The position numbers were made by a program, and so were the translations under genes. The notes beneath the pieces are model-generated. The model had not been told where the DNA came from and ran no database searches. It saw only the letters and a program-made list of their open reading frames with translations. This document shows positions 49,094 through 57,614 of a DNA stretch of 64,000 bases, one piece after another. The DNA lies in assembly GCF_023161665.1 (NCBI RefSeq), contig NZ_JALNTW010000016.1, positions 1 through 64,000 on the forward strand, written 5' to 3'. Source of the DNA: Shewanella sp. 1CM18E (GTDB taxonomy: Bacteria > Pseudomonadota > Gammaproteobacteria > Enterobacterales > Shewanellaceae). How positions within the stretch are numbered: the stretch's first letter is position 1; each line of letters begins with the position of its first letter.

Positions 49094-49441
49094 GTGAGCA
49101 ATAAACTACTAAGCGTAATCTTTGGCGCGGCATTCGCTGCGTTAGCACTATCTCCTTCTGCTTTTGCTGAAGGTCAAGAACTTGCTGAAATGCATGCTGA
49201 AATGGACGGTTGTGAAGCGTGTCACGCTGACGGTTCTCCATCTGCAGACGGCGAGTATGAATTTGAACAGTGTCAAGCTTGTCACGGTACATTAGCTGAA
49301 ATGGACGCAGTTCACCAACCACACGATGGCATGCTAATGTGTGCTGACTGTCACGCGCCACACGAAATGAACGTAGGCGATAAGCCAACTTGTGACAGCT
49401 GTCATGATGATGGTCGTACAGCAGAGTCTACGCTTAAATAA
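49094..49441 (+). CDS. cctA: Small tetraheme cytochrome c (CctA/STC type)
   Basis: A 115-residue exported cytochrome. The GTG start at 49094 is chosen because GAGGA lies seven bases upstream; the ATG at 49067 is unsupported. A signal peptide ends at SAFAEG. Four CxxCH heme sites are visible (CEACH, CQACH, CADCH, CDSCH), with extra histidines ([21 protein letters not shown]) as sixth ligands. It acts as a periplasmic electron carrier between the inner-membrane quinol oxidase and terminal reductases or outer-membrane conduits in Shewanella. It stands alone with its own terminator. Confidence 0.95.
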   Translation: MSNKLLSVIFGAAFAALALSPSAFAEGQELAEMHAEMDGCEACHADGSPSADGEYEFEQCQACHGTLAEMDAVHQPHDGMLMCADCHAPHEMNVGDKPTCDSCHDDGRTAESTLK

Positions 49442-49461
49442 CTAAATTTATTTAAGTCACT

Positions 49462-49488
49462 AAAAACCAGCCTTGAGCTGGTTTTTTT
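49462..49488. terminator. Terminator after cctA
   Basis: AAAAACCAGC pairs with GCTGGTTTTT around CTTGA, with a T run. The narK-like gene converges from the right. Confidence 0.85.
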
Positions 49489-49550
49489 GTTTTTAAATTG
49501 GTATTTCACAACGATAACTTAGGCGTTTTACACTAGTGTGATGTTCAAAG

Positions 49551-51017
49551 CTAACTTACTTTAATAAGTGTGACTTCACCATTTTTATTGGTTTCTGAGA
49601 TATAACCTTTGGGCTCAGTCATGAAAAACAGTGCGATAAAACTGAATACTGCACTGGCTGCGATAACATAGAAAAAGATTTCTACTGTGGTGATAGAGTA
49701 AATCGTTAAGAAAAACACAGCTCCTGCGTTACCATATGCACCAGTCATTCCGGCAATTTGACCTGTTAACCGCCGCTTAATTAGCGGTACCACTGCAAAC
49801 ACTGCACCTTCACCACTTTGAACGAAAAAGGAACACAGCATTACCATTAGAATAGCACTGGTAATTGACCAATTATTGTCAATTTGAGCAACAGCAAAGT
49901 AACTAATTGCTAGACCACTAGTCAGTATAAATAATATGGATTTTCGACCAAATCTATCGCTCAACCAGCCGCCAGCTGGCCGCGACATTAAGTTCATAAA
50001 AGCGTATGACGAAGCGAGCAAGCCGGCTTGAGCTATCCCTAAATCAAAGGTTTGTGCAAAAAATAAGGGGAGCATTGATACAACGGCAAGCTCGGAGCCG
50101 AAGGTAGAAAAGTACAGCACATTTAACACTGCGACTTGTTTAAAGTCATAACGCTCATGGTCTGCAAACGTCTTTGTAAATACCGACCTGTTAAGCTTAA
50201 TGCTATGCAAAGAATCGATGAACATAACAATACACAGCAGTAGGTAAACTAAATTTGCTGCCCCACTTGTGAGCATTGCGACGCCTGAAGGCGATAGCTT
50301 CCAAGTGAGTAATGCTAGTGAAGCATAAATGGGGAGTTTCATAATAAGTAGGAGGCATAAATCCAGCTTACTTGTAACTTCTAAAGCGCCAAAATTTGCG
50401 GCTTTAAAATAAGTTGAATTTTTAGGTGAGTCACTGACATTCGTGTAATAGATGAAAGCAAAGGCCAGACTGAGCAGGCCGGTCAAACCTATGGCATAGC
50501 GCCAACCATTTTCTTCACCAAACACTAGTGCTATTACTGGCAGGCTAAAGGCTGCGGCGGCAGAACCAAAATTGCCCCAACCAGCATAGAGTCCCTGTGC
50601 TAACCCCAGCTCCTTTGCTGGGAACCATTCACTTATCATGCGGATCCCAATAACAAAACCTGCCCCAATAAAACCCAGTAAAAATCGGGCAAATGCCAGT
50701 TGTTCAAAAGAGCTTGCAAGCGCAAATAAAAAGCAGGGGATTGAACATATTGCCAGTAGCAGCGAATACACTTTTCTAGGACCAAATCTATCTGTTAGCA
50801 TGCCGACTATGATTCTAGCGGGGGTGGTTAATGCGACATTTAAAATGAGCAGGGTCTTGATCTGATCGTGACTTAAATTAAAGCTTGCTGCTATTAAACT
50901 CATTAATGGCGCTGCATTAAACCAAACTAAGAAGGTAATGAAAAAGGCGCCCCAACTCAAATGCATAATTTTCATTTTGCCGCTGAAGCTAAAAAGGTTA
51001 AATTTTTGTTCGACCAT
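49551..51017 (-). CDS. NarK-type nitrate/nitrite transporter (MFS)
   Basis: A 488-residue major facilitator with 12 helices. The two nitrate-signature stretches are visible: GWGNFGSAAAAF in helix 5 and GMTGAYGNAGAVF in the second half. The GMLTDRFGPRKVY loop between helices 2 and 3 and GGWLSDRFGRKS between 8 and 9 are MFS hallmarks. It is likely to move nitrate or nitrite. No nitrate reductase or regulator is adjacent, so it may serve a system elsewhere. The gap to the curli region is about 390 bases. Confidence 0.82.
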   Translation of the reverse strand: MVEQKFNLFSFSGKMKIMHLSWGAFFITFLVWFNAAPLMSLIAASFNLSHDQIKTLLILNVALTTPARIIVGMLTDRFGPRKVYSLLLAICSIPCFLFALASSFEQLAFARFLLGFIGAGFVIGIRMISEWFPAKELGLAQGLYAGWGNFGSAAAAFSLPVIALVFGEENGWRYAIGLTGLLSLAFAFIYYTNVSDSPKNSTYFKAANFGALEVTSKLDLCLLLIMKLPIYASLALLTWKLSPSGVAMLTSGAANLVYLLLCIVMFIDSLHSIKLNRSVFTKTFADHERYDFKQVAVLNVLYFSTFGSELAVVSMLPLFFAQTFDLGIAQAGLLASSYAFMNLMSRPAGGWLSDRFGRKSILFILTSGLAISYFAVAQIDNNWSITSAILMVMLCSFFVQSGEGAVFAVVPLIKRRLTGQIAGMTGAYGNAGAVFFLTIYSITTVEIFFYVIAASAVFSFIALFFMTEPKGYISETNKNGEVTLIKVS

Positions 51018-51409
51018 ATTTCGTCAGTACCTATACATTAGCTATTGGACGTTATTTAAGCTTACCGACTAGCTTGAATATTTGCACAGCAATTTAGTTT
51101 TACGCTTCAATCGTTAAAACAGTAAAAATGTCGCTCTCAATTTCTAACAAGTTTTTGGCTTAGCCTATAGCCGGATAAAGCTAAATGACTTGAATTCACT
51201 GAGCCTGATGCTGGGAAAATCTAAAAATGAGTTAGCTATTTCAAGCAACACTGTTGTATAAGCGATTAGCAAAGTCCCAAGGAGGTGAGCGTTAAACTTG
51301 CAGGCAGCTCACGACTTAAGCCATAAAACTTATTCAGTTTGTAAAATAGCCTTGTTGGAGGAATGTTGCTAATGTGTTTATTTCCGCGAATGATTCAAGG
51401 AGTGGCGCT
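51018..51409. other. Gap between the NarK-type gene and curli region
   Basis: Contains a strong Shine-Dalgarno-like match (AAGGAGGTGA at about 51279-51288) not followed closely by a long gene, and a possible 24-codon open frame at 51298-51372. Promoters for both directions should lie here. Confidence 0.4.
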
Positions 51410-52567
51410 GTGCGAAGGATTGTTGTTTTATGTTGCCAATTATTGGTTCTAGGGCTAACCCAAGGCTGTCAATTAAGCGTTCAACCTATTGCTACACCGC
51501 AGTTGCCCGATTTAGGCCATACCGATAACAGTACAAGTTTTGTTGTTCCTCAGCTTGAGGAAATGTATCGATTATCACCAGAGCAAATCGCCGAACTTAC
51601 TCAATTTACCCTTAGAGAAGATATCGCGCTTTTACCTAAACAAAAGCAAGCTTACGAGTTTTTAAAGAGTCGCTTAGTTAACTTTGACTTCGAGGGAGAA
51701 AACTATTTTGCCAGCGAGTCTTTAGCATTAGGCCGAGGCAATTGTATGGCGCTTGCCATGCTGACCTATGCGATAGCCAGAGAGTTAGATATTCAAATCA
51801 ATTTTCAAGTCATGCATACCATGCCGATATTACTTGATGTTTCAGGCAAGTTCGCAATGACTTCGGATCATGTTCGTAGTTTTCTTTTTCAAGAAGTAAG
51901 TGAAGAGCAAACCACATACTTATGGCAAAGAGATCGTATCGTTATTGATTATTTCCCAGACCGTTATGACAGAGGAGGGAAAATGATTGATGAAGATGAG
52001 TTTTTTGCCATGTTCTATCGAAATCTAGCGGCTGACTCAATGATGGTAGGTGAGTTTGAATACGCGCACTTGCTATTAAAGAGAGCACTAGAGCTGGCGC
52101 CTGATTACGCACCTGTGATTAATATGCTTGCGGTTGCATCTAGGCAGCTAAGCGATAACAGGCTTGCTGAGGCTCTGTACCAATACGGGTTACAGGTGGC
52201 AGATGAAAAAGTAACCCTACTGAGTAACTATCATGTCTTGTTAACTAAACAAGGCCGAGATCAGGAAGCAAGGCAAATTAAACAACAGTTATTGGCCTAT
52301 GATGACCAAAGACCATATATATGGTACTTACAAGCAAAAGATGCAATGGCAATTAATGATTTTGAGAGTGCAGAAGTGTATTTAAATAAATTTCTTGAAA
52401 ACACTAATTACTACCACAAAGCGTATTTTGATTTAGCGAAAGTGCAACTTCAGCTTGGCAAGCCTTATAAAGCGAAAAAAGCGTTGGATCTTGCTATTAG
52501 CTATTCATCTTCAAGCGAAAACAAAGGTTTATATGAGGCAAAATTAAACTGGTTATCATCTCTCTAG
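51410..52567 (+). CDS. Lipoprotein with transglutaminase-like and TPR regions
   Basis: 385 residues from the GTG at 51410, with AAGGAG seven bases upstream. The longer frame at 51374 is rejected. A lipobox (LGLTQGC) gives a lipid-anchored N-terminus. The region of about 95-195 is like transglutaminase-family folds, with GRGNCMALAMLTYAIARELD containing the candidate catalytic Cys. Residues of about 215-380 contain four or more TPR helical pairs (DYAPVINMLAVASRQ, VTLLSNYHVLLTKQGRDQEA, YHKAYFDLAKVQLQ). It is 302 bases upstream of the curlin gene; a link to curli is possible but unproven. Confidence 0.72.
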   Translation: MRRIVVLCCQLLVLGLTQGCQLSVQPIATPQLPDLGHTDNSTSFVVPQLEEMYRLSPEQIAELTQFTLREDIALLPKQKQAYEFLKSRLVNFDFEGENYFASESLALGRGNCMALAMLTYAIARELDIQINFQVMHTMPILLDVSGKFAMTSDHVRSFLFQEVSEEQTTYLWQRDRIVIDYFPDRYDRGGKMIDEDEFFAMFYRNLAADSMMVGEFEYAHLLLKRALELAPDYAPVINMLAVASRQLSDNRLAEALYQYGLQVADEKVTLLSNYHVLLTKQGRDQEARQIKQQLLAYDDQRPYIWYLQAKDAMAINDFESAEVYLNKFLENTNYYHKAYFDLAKVQLQLGKPYKAKKALDLAISYSSSSENKGLYEAKLNWLSSL

Positions 52568-52869
52568 CTAGCCTGTTATAAACCACTAGTAACGGTACCG
52601 TTAGTACTAGGTCTCAAAGATGTAAAGTCGTACCTTGATTGCCAACCTCTAATTATATGGCCTATAAAACAATGTTTTATCTTGTTTTTGGTGAGCTACT
52701 GGCTGTAGCACTTATGGTGCACAACTAGTAGTTTAGTCTAGTTTTACTCAGTTAAATAATCATTATGACGCATAGCCTTTAATACTCTGGATTGATGAAG
52801 GCTATGTGCTTTATCGACATAATGACCGCGTCTTTTATATTTAGTCAGCGGAAAGGTTGATAAGTAATA
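52568..52869 (+). other. Gap with dyads before the curlin gene
   Basis: A 302-base gap. A 12-base palindrome AACGGTACCGTT (52591-52602) is flanked by CTAGT and ACTAG. A large hairpin lies at 52761-52824. The promoter of the curli genes must be here or further upstream. Confidence 0.5.
52761..52824 (+). other. Large two-step hairpin ahead of the curlin gene
   Basis: Two stacked pairings: CATTATG (52761-52767) with CATAATG (52818-52824), and CATAGCCTT (52771-52779) with AAGGCTATG (52798-52806). No T run follows directly. It may be a 5' UTR element or operator DNA. It lies 45 bases before the curlin start. Confidence 0.45.
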
Positions 52870-53418
52870 ATGAATCACTACCCATCGAACAGAGTCGCAC
52901 AACCGTTTTGTGCCAGCTCACTTAAAAGTAGCGTTCTTGTAGCAATATTTATTGCCTCTCCTTTTTTATATGCAGATCAGGACTTGAGTCAGCTCGATGA
53001 GCTAAATGGTTTTGACAACCATGCTTCAATTGTTCAAAACGGCAGTAATTTAAATGCCGGAGTGAGTCAGCAAGGCGTGTCAAATACCGCGATTGTAAAC
53101 CAAAGTGGTTTTTCAACCCAGGCAAACGTTGAGCAAATTGGTGGGACTAATTATGTTTTGGCTCATCAAAATGGCGCAGAAGTAGAAGCTAACATTCTGC
53201 AAAGCGGTTTTAATAATGTGTTTATTTCTTCTCAGCAAGGCGCATTTCTTAGTGTGGAATTAGAACAACAGGGAAATGATAACCGTGCATCAGTATTGCA
53301 AATTGGTAATGAAAGCGATGTCTCTATTTATCAAAATGGAACTGGACATGCGGTATCGGTTATTCAGTACGGTCAAGGCCGCTCGGCGCAGATCACCCAA
53401 GGTTACACCTCAAATTAA
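52870..53418 (+). CDS. csgB: Curlin-like amyloid subunit (CsgB/CsgA type)
   Basis: A 182-residue exported protein with a signal region (about 10-40, before ADQDLSQ). The rest is built from 22-residue units with the amyloid pattern NxGxxNxAxVxQ, for example NGSNLNAGVSQQG and QGNDNRASVLQIG. Five units are clear, and a partial sixth ends the protein. Curlin repeats form beta-solenoid fibres on the cell surface. The choice of CsgB over CsgA is tentative; no second curlin was found. It lies just before csgD and the secretion genes. Confidence 0.85.
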   Translation: MNHYPSNRVAQPFCASSLKSSVLVAIFIASPFLYADQDLSQLDELNGFDNHASIVQNGSNLNAGVSQQGVSNTAIVNQSGFSTQANVEQIGGTNYVLAHQNGAEVEANILQSGFNNVFISSQQGAFLSVELEQQGNDNRASVLQIGNESDVSIYQNGTGHAVSVIQYGQGRSAQITQGYTSN

Positions 53419-53523
53419 ATCTTAAAAGCACAATTCACCAACAGATATGTTGAATATGTGTAACAGATATGTATTACACTAATGGCCACATGGATGGTGA
53501 TAAAAAGTACACGGAGTAAGGTT

Positions 53524-54159
53524 ATGTTTAAAGTTACACATTGGGTCGTTGTCACGCGTTCGCATCTTTTTGCGGATCTACTTAATACGAGATGGCCTCA
53601 AGAGTTTCTGGTTAAGTTACATCGAGTATCGCCGGAGCATTTTAATGGTGATTTATTAGAAAGCCGGATCACTATAATCTTGATTGACTTGGCAAGTGTT
53701 GACGTACAAACCGCATATCAGATCCAACGTAGAATAGAAAAAGGCAGTAATGTCGCTCGCGTAGTGTTTCTGCATTTCCCGCAGCAGGTTGATGCAAGGT
53801 TTTTATTGCAAGCTTCAGTCACTGCAGGCGTATTCTATGCAGATGCTTCTCTTGAACAAATTGGCGAAGGAATGGCCGAAATAGTTAAAGGTAAAGTCAT
53901 TATCCCGCAGTCTTTAATTGAATCGAATAATGCCAAAGATGCTGTAACGGATGACGTTGAAACCCTTACTATTCGCGAGCGAGAAGTATTACAAGTGCTG
54001 AGAAGTGGCAGCACTAACATCGATATCGCTAACAAGCTTTTTGTCAGTGAAAGCACCATTAAAACCCACCTTTACCGAGCATTTAGAAAGATCGGTGTAT
54101 CAAGTCGCGGCCAAGCCATTGCCTGGGCGCAAACCAATTTACATGAAGTGACTCAATGA
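53524..54159 (+). CDS. csgD: CsgD-like LuxR-family transcription regulator
   Basis: 211 residues from the ATG at 53524, with GGAG upstream; an in-frame ATG at 53482 has no such site. The N-terminus resembles a receiver domain but lacks the usual aspartate pocket, as in CsgD. The LuxR DNA-binding helix-turn-helix is at the C-terminus (ERLTIRER-like TIREREVLQVLRSG, then DIANKLFVSESTIKTHLYR). CsgD activates curli operons. The gene runs into csgE with a four-base overlap (ATGA). Confidence 0.88.
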   Translation: MFKVTHWVVVTRSHLFADLLNTRWPQEFLVKLHRVSPEHFNGDLLESRITIILIDLASVDVQTAYQIQRRIEKGSNVARVVFLHFPQQVDARFLLQASVTAGVFYADASLEQIGEGMAEIVKGKVIIPQSLIESNNAKDAVTDDVETLTIREREVLQVLRSGSTNIDIANKLFVSESTIKTHLYRAFRKIGVSSRGQAIAWAQTNLHEVTQ

Positions 54160-54611
54160 TCCGCTGGGCTTTATGTTTAGTGTTGCTGTGCTCATGGGTA
54201 AACGCTGAAGAGATAACAGTCAATCAGTCTATTGCTGCAATCAGCACCAGCGATACCCCCCCAAAGGTTGAAACAGACTTGATTGATGGCTTGATCCTTA
54301 GTCGAGCCATGACTCGCTTTGGCCATAGATTTTATCGCCAATTTGTCGCTGATTATCGTGATATAGGTGGTGTTACGCGCCATTCAGGTTTAACTGTTGT
54401 TGAGCAAGCAACAGCTCGTAGTGGCAGTAAGATCAGTATTTTGCATAACCGAAAACCGATTTACATCACTGTTGTTTCGCCAGCGAGTCGCAATATAGAT
54501 GAGCAAGCGATGTCGGCAGCTAAGTATGTCAATCAGAAATTGAAGCAACATCAGAAGCAAGCTAGCTGGGCACAATTTCTAGATCCAGATCTAGCGCCTG
54601 ATGAGTTTTAA
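54156..54611 (+). CDS. csgE: Curli export specificity factor CsgE
   Basis: 151 residues with a signal peptide (about 1-17, ending VNAEE). In the family, CsgE caps the CsgG channel and directs curlin into it. Conserved regions are LIDGLILSRAMTRFGHRFYRQF and NIDEQAMSAAKYVNQ. Its start overlaps csgD. Confidence 0.88.
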   Translation: MIRWALCLVLLCSWVNAEEITVNQSIAAISTSDTPPKVETDLIDGLILSRAMTRFGHRFYRQFVADYRDIGGVTRHSGLTVVEQATARSGSKISILHNRKPIYITVVSPASRNIDEQAMSAAKYVNQKLKQHQKQASWAQFLDPDLAPDEF

Positions 54612-54623
54612 CAAGGAATGTCC

Positions 54624-55037
54624 ATGAATAAAATGACAAAAATGACCAGTGGATTGGCACTTCTGGTTTTTGGCACGAGTGTTAACGCTACCCAGCTAAT
54701 TTATACACCGGTTAATCCCAATTTTGGTGGTAGTTACTTAAACGGCTCGTACTTGCTATCTAATGCTTCTGCGCAAAATAAACATACTGGAGGCTCTAGT
54801 TACGTGCCGCCTACAGCGCTAGAGAGGTTGGCAAGTTCACTGGAATCGCGATTAATGAGCCAGCTTTTTAATGATGCCGCTAATGGCGGGGAAGGTTATT
54901 TAAAGACCGATGACTTTGAAATCCAAGTCGTTAATGAAGATGGCTCTCTTTTAGTGCATATCACAGATGTTCTGACTGGTGAAACAACAATAATCGAAGT
55001 CGGTGGACTTGTAGATAGCAGCACAGGAGCTGGCTAA
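54624..55037 (+). CDS. csgF: Curli assembly factor CsgF
   Basis: About 137 residues from the ATG at 54624, six bases after AAGGA; the ATG at 54618 is too close to it. A signal peptide ends at VNATQL, and the mature N-terminus reads IYTPVNPNFGGSYLNGSYLL, the CsgF signature that docks in CsgG. It anchors the nucleator at the surface. The stop lies 2 bases before the csgG start. Confidence 0.9.
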   Translation: MNKMTKMTSGLALLVFGTSVNATQLIYTPVNPNFGGSYLNGSYLLSNASAQNKHTGGSSYVPPTALERLASSLESRLMSQLFNDAANGGEGYLKTDDFEIQVVNEDGSLLVHITDVLTGETTIIEVGGLVDSSTGAG

Positions 55038-55039
55038 CG

Positions 55040-55888
55040 ATGAAAAAGCTAATCCCATTATTTATCTTGTGTTTTGTGAGTGCATGTTCATCAACCAGTG
55101 AATTAGAACAGATAGAGGCGTCATCGAGTTTGATGCCTAAAAGTGACACCTATTATGACTTAATCGGTTTGCCTAATCCTCAAGGTAGCATGGTGGCAGC
55201 GGTTTATGATTTTCGTGATCAAACAGGTCAATACAAGCCTATTCCATCGAGTAACTTTTCAACGGCAGTTCCTCAGAGTGGTACAGCATTCTTGGCTCAA
55301 GCACTCAACGACTCAAGTTGGTTTATTCCGGTAGAGCGTGAAGGGCTGCAAAATCTGCTAACGGAGCGAAAGATTGTTCGTGCAGGCCTAAAAGGAGATG
55401 CAGCCAGTTTAAGTCAGCTCAATTCGGCACAAATATTAATGGAGGGGGGGATTGTTGCCTATGATACCAATGTTCGTACTGGTGGCGCTGGTGCTCGATA
55501 CTTAGGTATTGGTGCTTCAAGTCAATTTCGGGTTGACAGCATTACAGTTAATCTTCGAGCTGTTGATATTCGCACTGGGCGATTATTGAGCAGTGTAACA
55601 ACCACTAAATCGGTTTTGTCGAAAGAGCTAACTGCAGGGGTATTTAAATTTATAGATGCTCAAGAGCTACTCGAGTCTGAAGTAGGTTATACATCAAATG
55701 AACCTGTTAGTTTATGTGTTGCGCAAGCAATCGAAAGTGCTGTTGTGCATATGATTGCAGATGGCATTTGGAAAAGAGCTTGGAACCTTGCAGATACCCA
55801 AGCCGGGTTAAAAAATCCTGTGTTACAAAAGTATTGGTTAGAAGCTCATTCTATTGAACGTGTGCAAGCGCGAATAGATCAAGGCTAG
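55040..55888 (+). CDS. csgG: Curli outer-membrane export channel CsgG
   Basis: A 282-residue lipoprotein (lipobox LCFVSAC). CsgG forms the nonameric outer-membrane pore for curlins. Family features are YDLIGLPNPQGSMVAAVYDFRDQTGQYK, VEREGLQNLLTERKIVRAGLKG and the transmembrane beta region RTGGAGARYLGIGASSQFR. It ends the operon, with a terminator after it. Confidence 0.93.
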   Translation: MKKLIPLFILCFVSACSSTSELEQIEASSSLMPKSDTYYDLIGLPNPQGSMVAAVYDFRDQTGQYKPIPSSNFSTAVPQSGTAFLAQALNDSSWFIPVEREGLQNLLTERKIVRAGLKGDAASLSQLNSAQILMEGGIVAYDTNVRTGGAGARYLGIGASSQFRVDSITVNLRAVDIRTGRLLSSVTTTKSVLSKELTAGVFKFIDAQELLESEVGYTSNEPVSLCVAQAIESAVVHMIADGIWKRAWNLADTQAGLKNPVLQKYWLEAHSIERVQARIDQG

Positions 55889-55904
55889 TTCAATCAAGAC
55901 GACT

Positions 55905-55928
55905 AAAGGCATCTAGGATGCCTTTTTT
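55905..55928 (+). terminator. Terminator of the curli operon
   Basis: AAAGGCATC pairs with GATGCCTTT around TAG, and a T run follows, 17 bases after the csgG stop. Confidence 0.85.
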
Positions 55929-56047
55929 GTGGCTAAATTTTACTATAAGTAAAGCTGCGCACAACACTCACTGGTCAGTAAGCTATACAGGTGTGTAGTT
56001 TTGCTTTATACTCTTTGCATCTTAGATTTACAGGTAAGAGGCAATAG

Positions 56048-56443
56048 ATGAAATTTAAAATACTTACAGGACTTACATTAATTGGCAGCGTGTTATCTGC
56101 AAACCTATTTACTGTTAGCACCACAGTAAGCCTGTTAGCTGTGAGCTCTTTCTCTACCCAAGCTGCAACAGTTGGTTGTGAACGAGCTGGTGGTATTAAG
56201 TGCCAAAAAGTCAGAAAGCCCTACAAAAAAGCAAAAGTGATTGTTGTACCAAAGCATCACCGTCATTATCACGCTTATCATTCGCCTCTATTGACGGCAT
56301 TAGGTATGGCGATTGTGCTAGATGCTGCCGGTAACGCGGTAACAGAAACTGGCAATAAAGTCGTTGTATTGGGTGAGGGAAATGAGGTTAAAAACGTCTA
56401 TGAGAAAGACGGTGTGGTATATCTGATCAAAGAGATTGGATAA
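56048..56443 (+). CDS. Exported basic His-rich protein of unknown function
   Basis: 131 residues with a signal sequence (about 1-39, SFSTQAATV). The mature part is short and basic: CERAGGIKCQKVRKPYKKAKV, then the histidine cluster PKHHRHYHAYHSP, then a hydrophobic helix and a terminal region with GNKVVVLGEGNEVKNVYEKDG. The His cluster suggests metal or surface binding. The stop overlaps the next start by one base (TAATG), so the two are coupled. No family was recognised. Confidence 0.65.
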   Translation: MKFKILTGLTLIGSVLSANLFTVSTTVSLLAVSSFSTQAATVGCERAGGIKCQKVRKPYKKAKVIVVPKHHRHYHAYHSPLLTALGMAIVLDAAGNAVTETGNKVVVLGEGNEVKNVYEKDGVVYLIKEIG

Positions 56444-56892
56444 TGAAAATCAGCCAAAGAGAGTTTGCAGAGCAATTGCCGCTAATTGATAAAGCCCTAA
56501 GCTGCTTAGCGGTAATAATGTGTGTTGCAGGCTTAGTTTTTGTTATTAAAACCAGTGCTTCTGAGTTAAGCATTATGACCATGATTGCGTCAGTAGTCAT
56601 TGCATCTTCAATCTATTTATTCAAGGTACTTGTATTGGGAGTCAGTCAACACTTGGTATTAATCGCTGATTCGATCCCGGCAAAACCGATAACTCAGTCG
56701 GTGGTTAAGCCCACGGAACAAAAGAAAGTGGCTAATTTTGGTTTGTGTACTTTCTGTAATCAATACGAGACTAAAAATACGCTATCTGGTCGCTATGTAT
56801 GCTCTGATTGCTATAAAGTGTTTTTAAAAGTAAGAGGGCAAGTGCTAGAGCCTAAGCTTGATCGATTTATGGGCATAAAAAGAGTCAGTTAA
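56443..56892 (+). CDS. Inner-membrane protein with C-terminal zinc ribbon
   Basis: A 149-residue protein with two membrane helices (about 18-70) and a cytosolic tail with two CxxC pairs: CTFCNQYETKNT and CSDCYKVF. These four cysteines predict a structural zinc ribbon. It is translationally coupled to the exported His-rich protein. The function is unknown. A terminator follows. Confidence 0.6.
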   Translation: MKISQREFAEQLPLIDKALSCLAVIMCVAGLVFVIKTSASELSIMTMIASVVIASSIYLFKVLVLGVSQHLVLIADSIPAKPITQSVVKPTEQKKVANFGLCTFCNQYETKNTLSGRYVCSDCYKVFLKVRGQVLEPKLDRFMGIKRVS

Positions 56893-56927
56893 TCGCTAAG
56901 AGGTCATTCCCTTTGAACGACGCAAAG

Positions 56928-56967
56928 ACATAAAAAAAGAGTCATGGTTATGACTCTTTTTTTATGT
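56928..56967. terminator. Long bidirectional terminator
   Basis: Arms of 18 bp (ACATAAAAAAAGAGTCAT and its complement) around GGTT. It ends the rightward gene pair and the leftward TetR gene. Confidence 0.92.
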
Positions 56968-57005
56968 TCATCGACGTTAACTGCAATTAAGCTTGCAGCT
57001 AGTAT

Positions 57006-57419
57006 TTAGCGGTTCATTTCACGTTCTTGATTTAAAAATTCAAAGCCGCTTTTTAAGAAGTTAAATCTCTCGTCATCAGGTAGCGTGCGAACTTGAGTTA
57101 ACATTAGACCAAATGCTGAATCAATCATTAAACGGTCTGAAAGCTTTAGGTAACGATATACAACAGGTCTTAATACTACTGAAAAGTCACCTGTTAAATC
57201 TTCAAAGCGTTTTTCTTCGATAGCTTGAGTGTTATTCACTAATTCTCGCATGCACAGTGCTGCAAGTAGCGCATTTTTATCGCTGAAAGATTGATACTGT
57301 GCAGCTCGCGAGTAGCCGGCTTTTTTATGCACATCTGACATATTAAGTGCAATCATGCCTTTTTCTTGTACAAGTTCTGTTGCCGCATTCAGTAGTGCGG
57401 ATTCTTTTTCAGTAAGCAT
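57006..57419 (-). CDS. Short TetR-family regulator
   Basis: 137 residues from the ATG at 57419, with GGAA upstream; the TTG at 57425 is not needed. The N-terminal helix-turn-helix is clear (ALLNAATELVQEKGMIALNM, then AGYSRAAQYQSFSDKNALL). TetR proteins usually run to 180-210 residues, so the ligand-binding part is short or reduced. A palindrome TGTATATACA at 57481-57490, 62 bases upstream of its start, could be an operator. The target is unknown; hinT diverges from it. Confidence 0.7.
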   Translation of the reverse strand: MLTEKESALLNAATELVQEKGMIALNMSDVHKKAGYSRAAQYQSFSDKNALLAALCMRELVNNTQAIEEKRFEDLTGDFSVVLRPVVYRYLKLSDRLMIDSAFGLMLTQVRTLPDDERFNFLKSGFEFLNQEREMNR

Positions 57420-57614
57420 TATCAAATTCCAACAAATTTTTATTTATTAAATGCGTTAATCAAATGAAAGTCAACCACATTGTATATACATCTGTTTATT
57501 CTATGTACAGTTTGTTAAGTAACAAAGGAATGATTTGTATTGATATTCGAGCATCGCCTTGTGAATGATTTCGCGTATACTATGGACTAGTTAATTCCTT
57601 TTGAGGGCAGAAAA

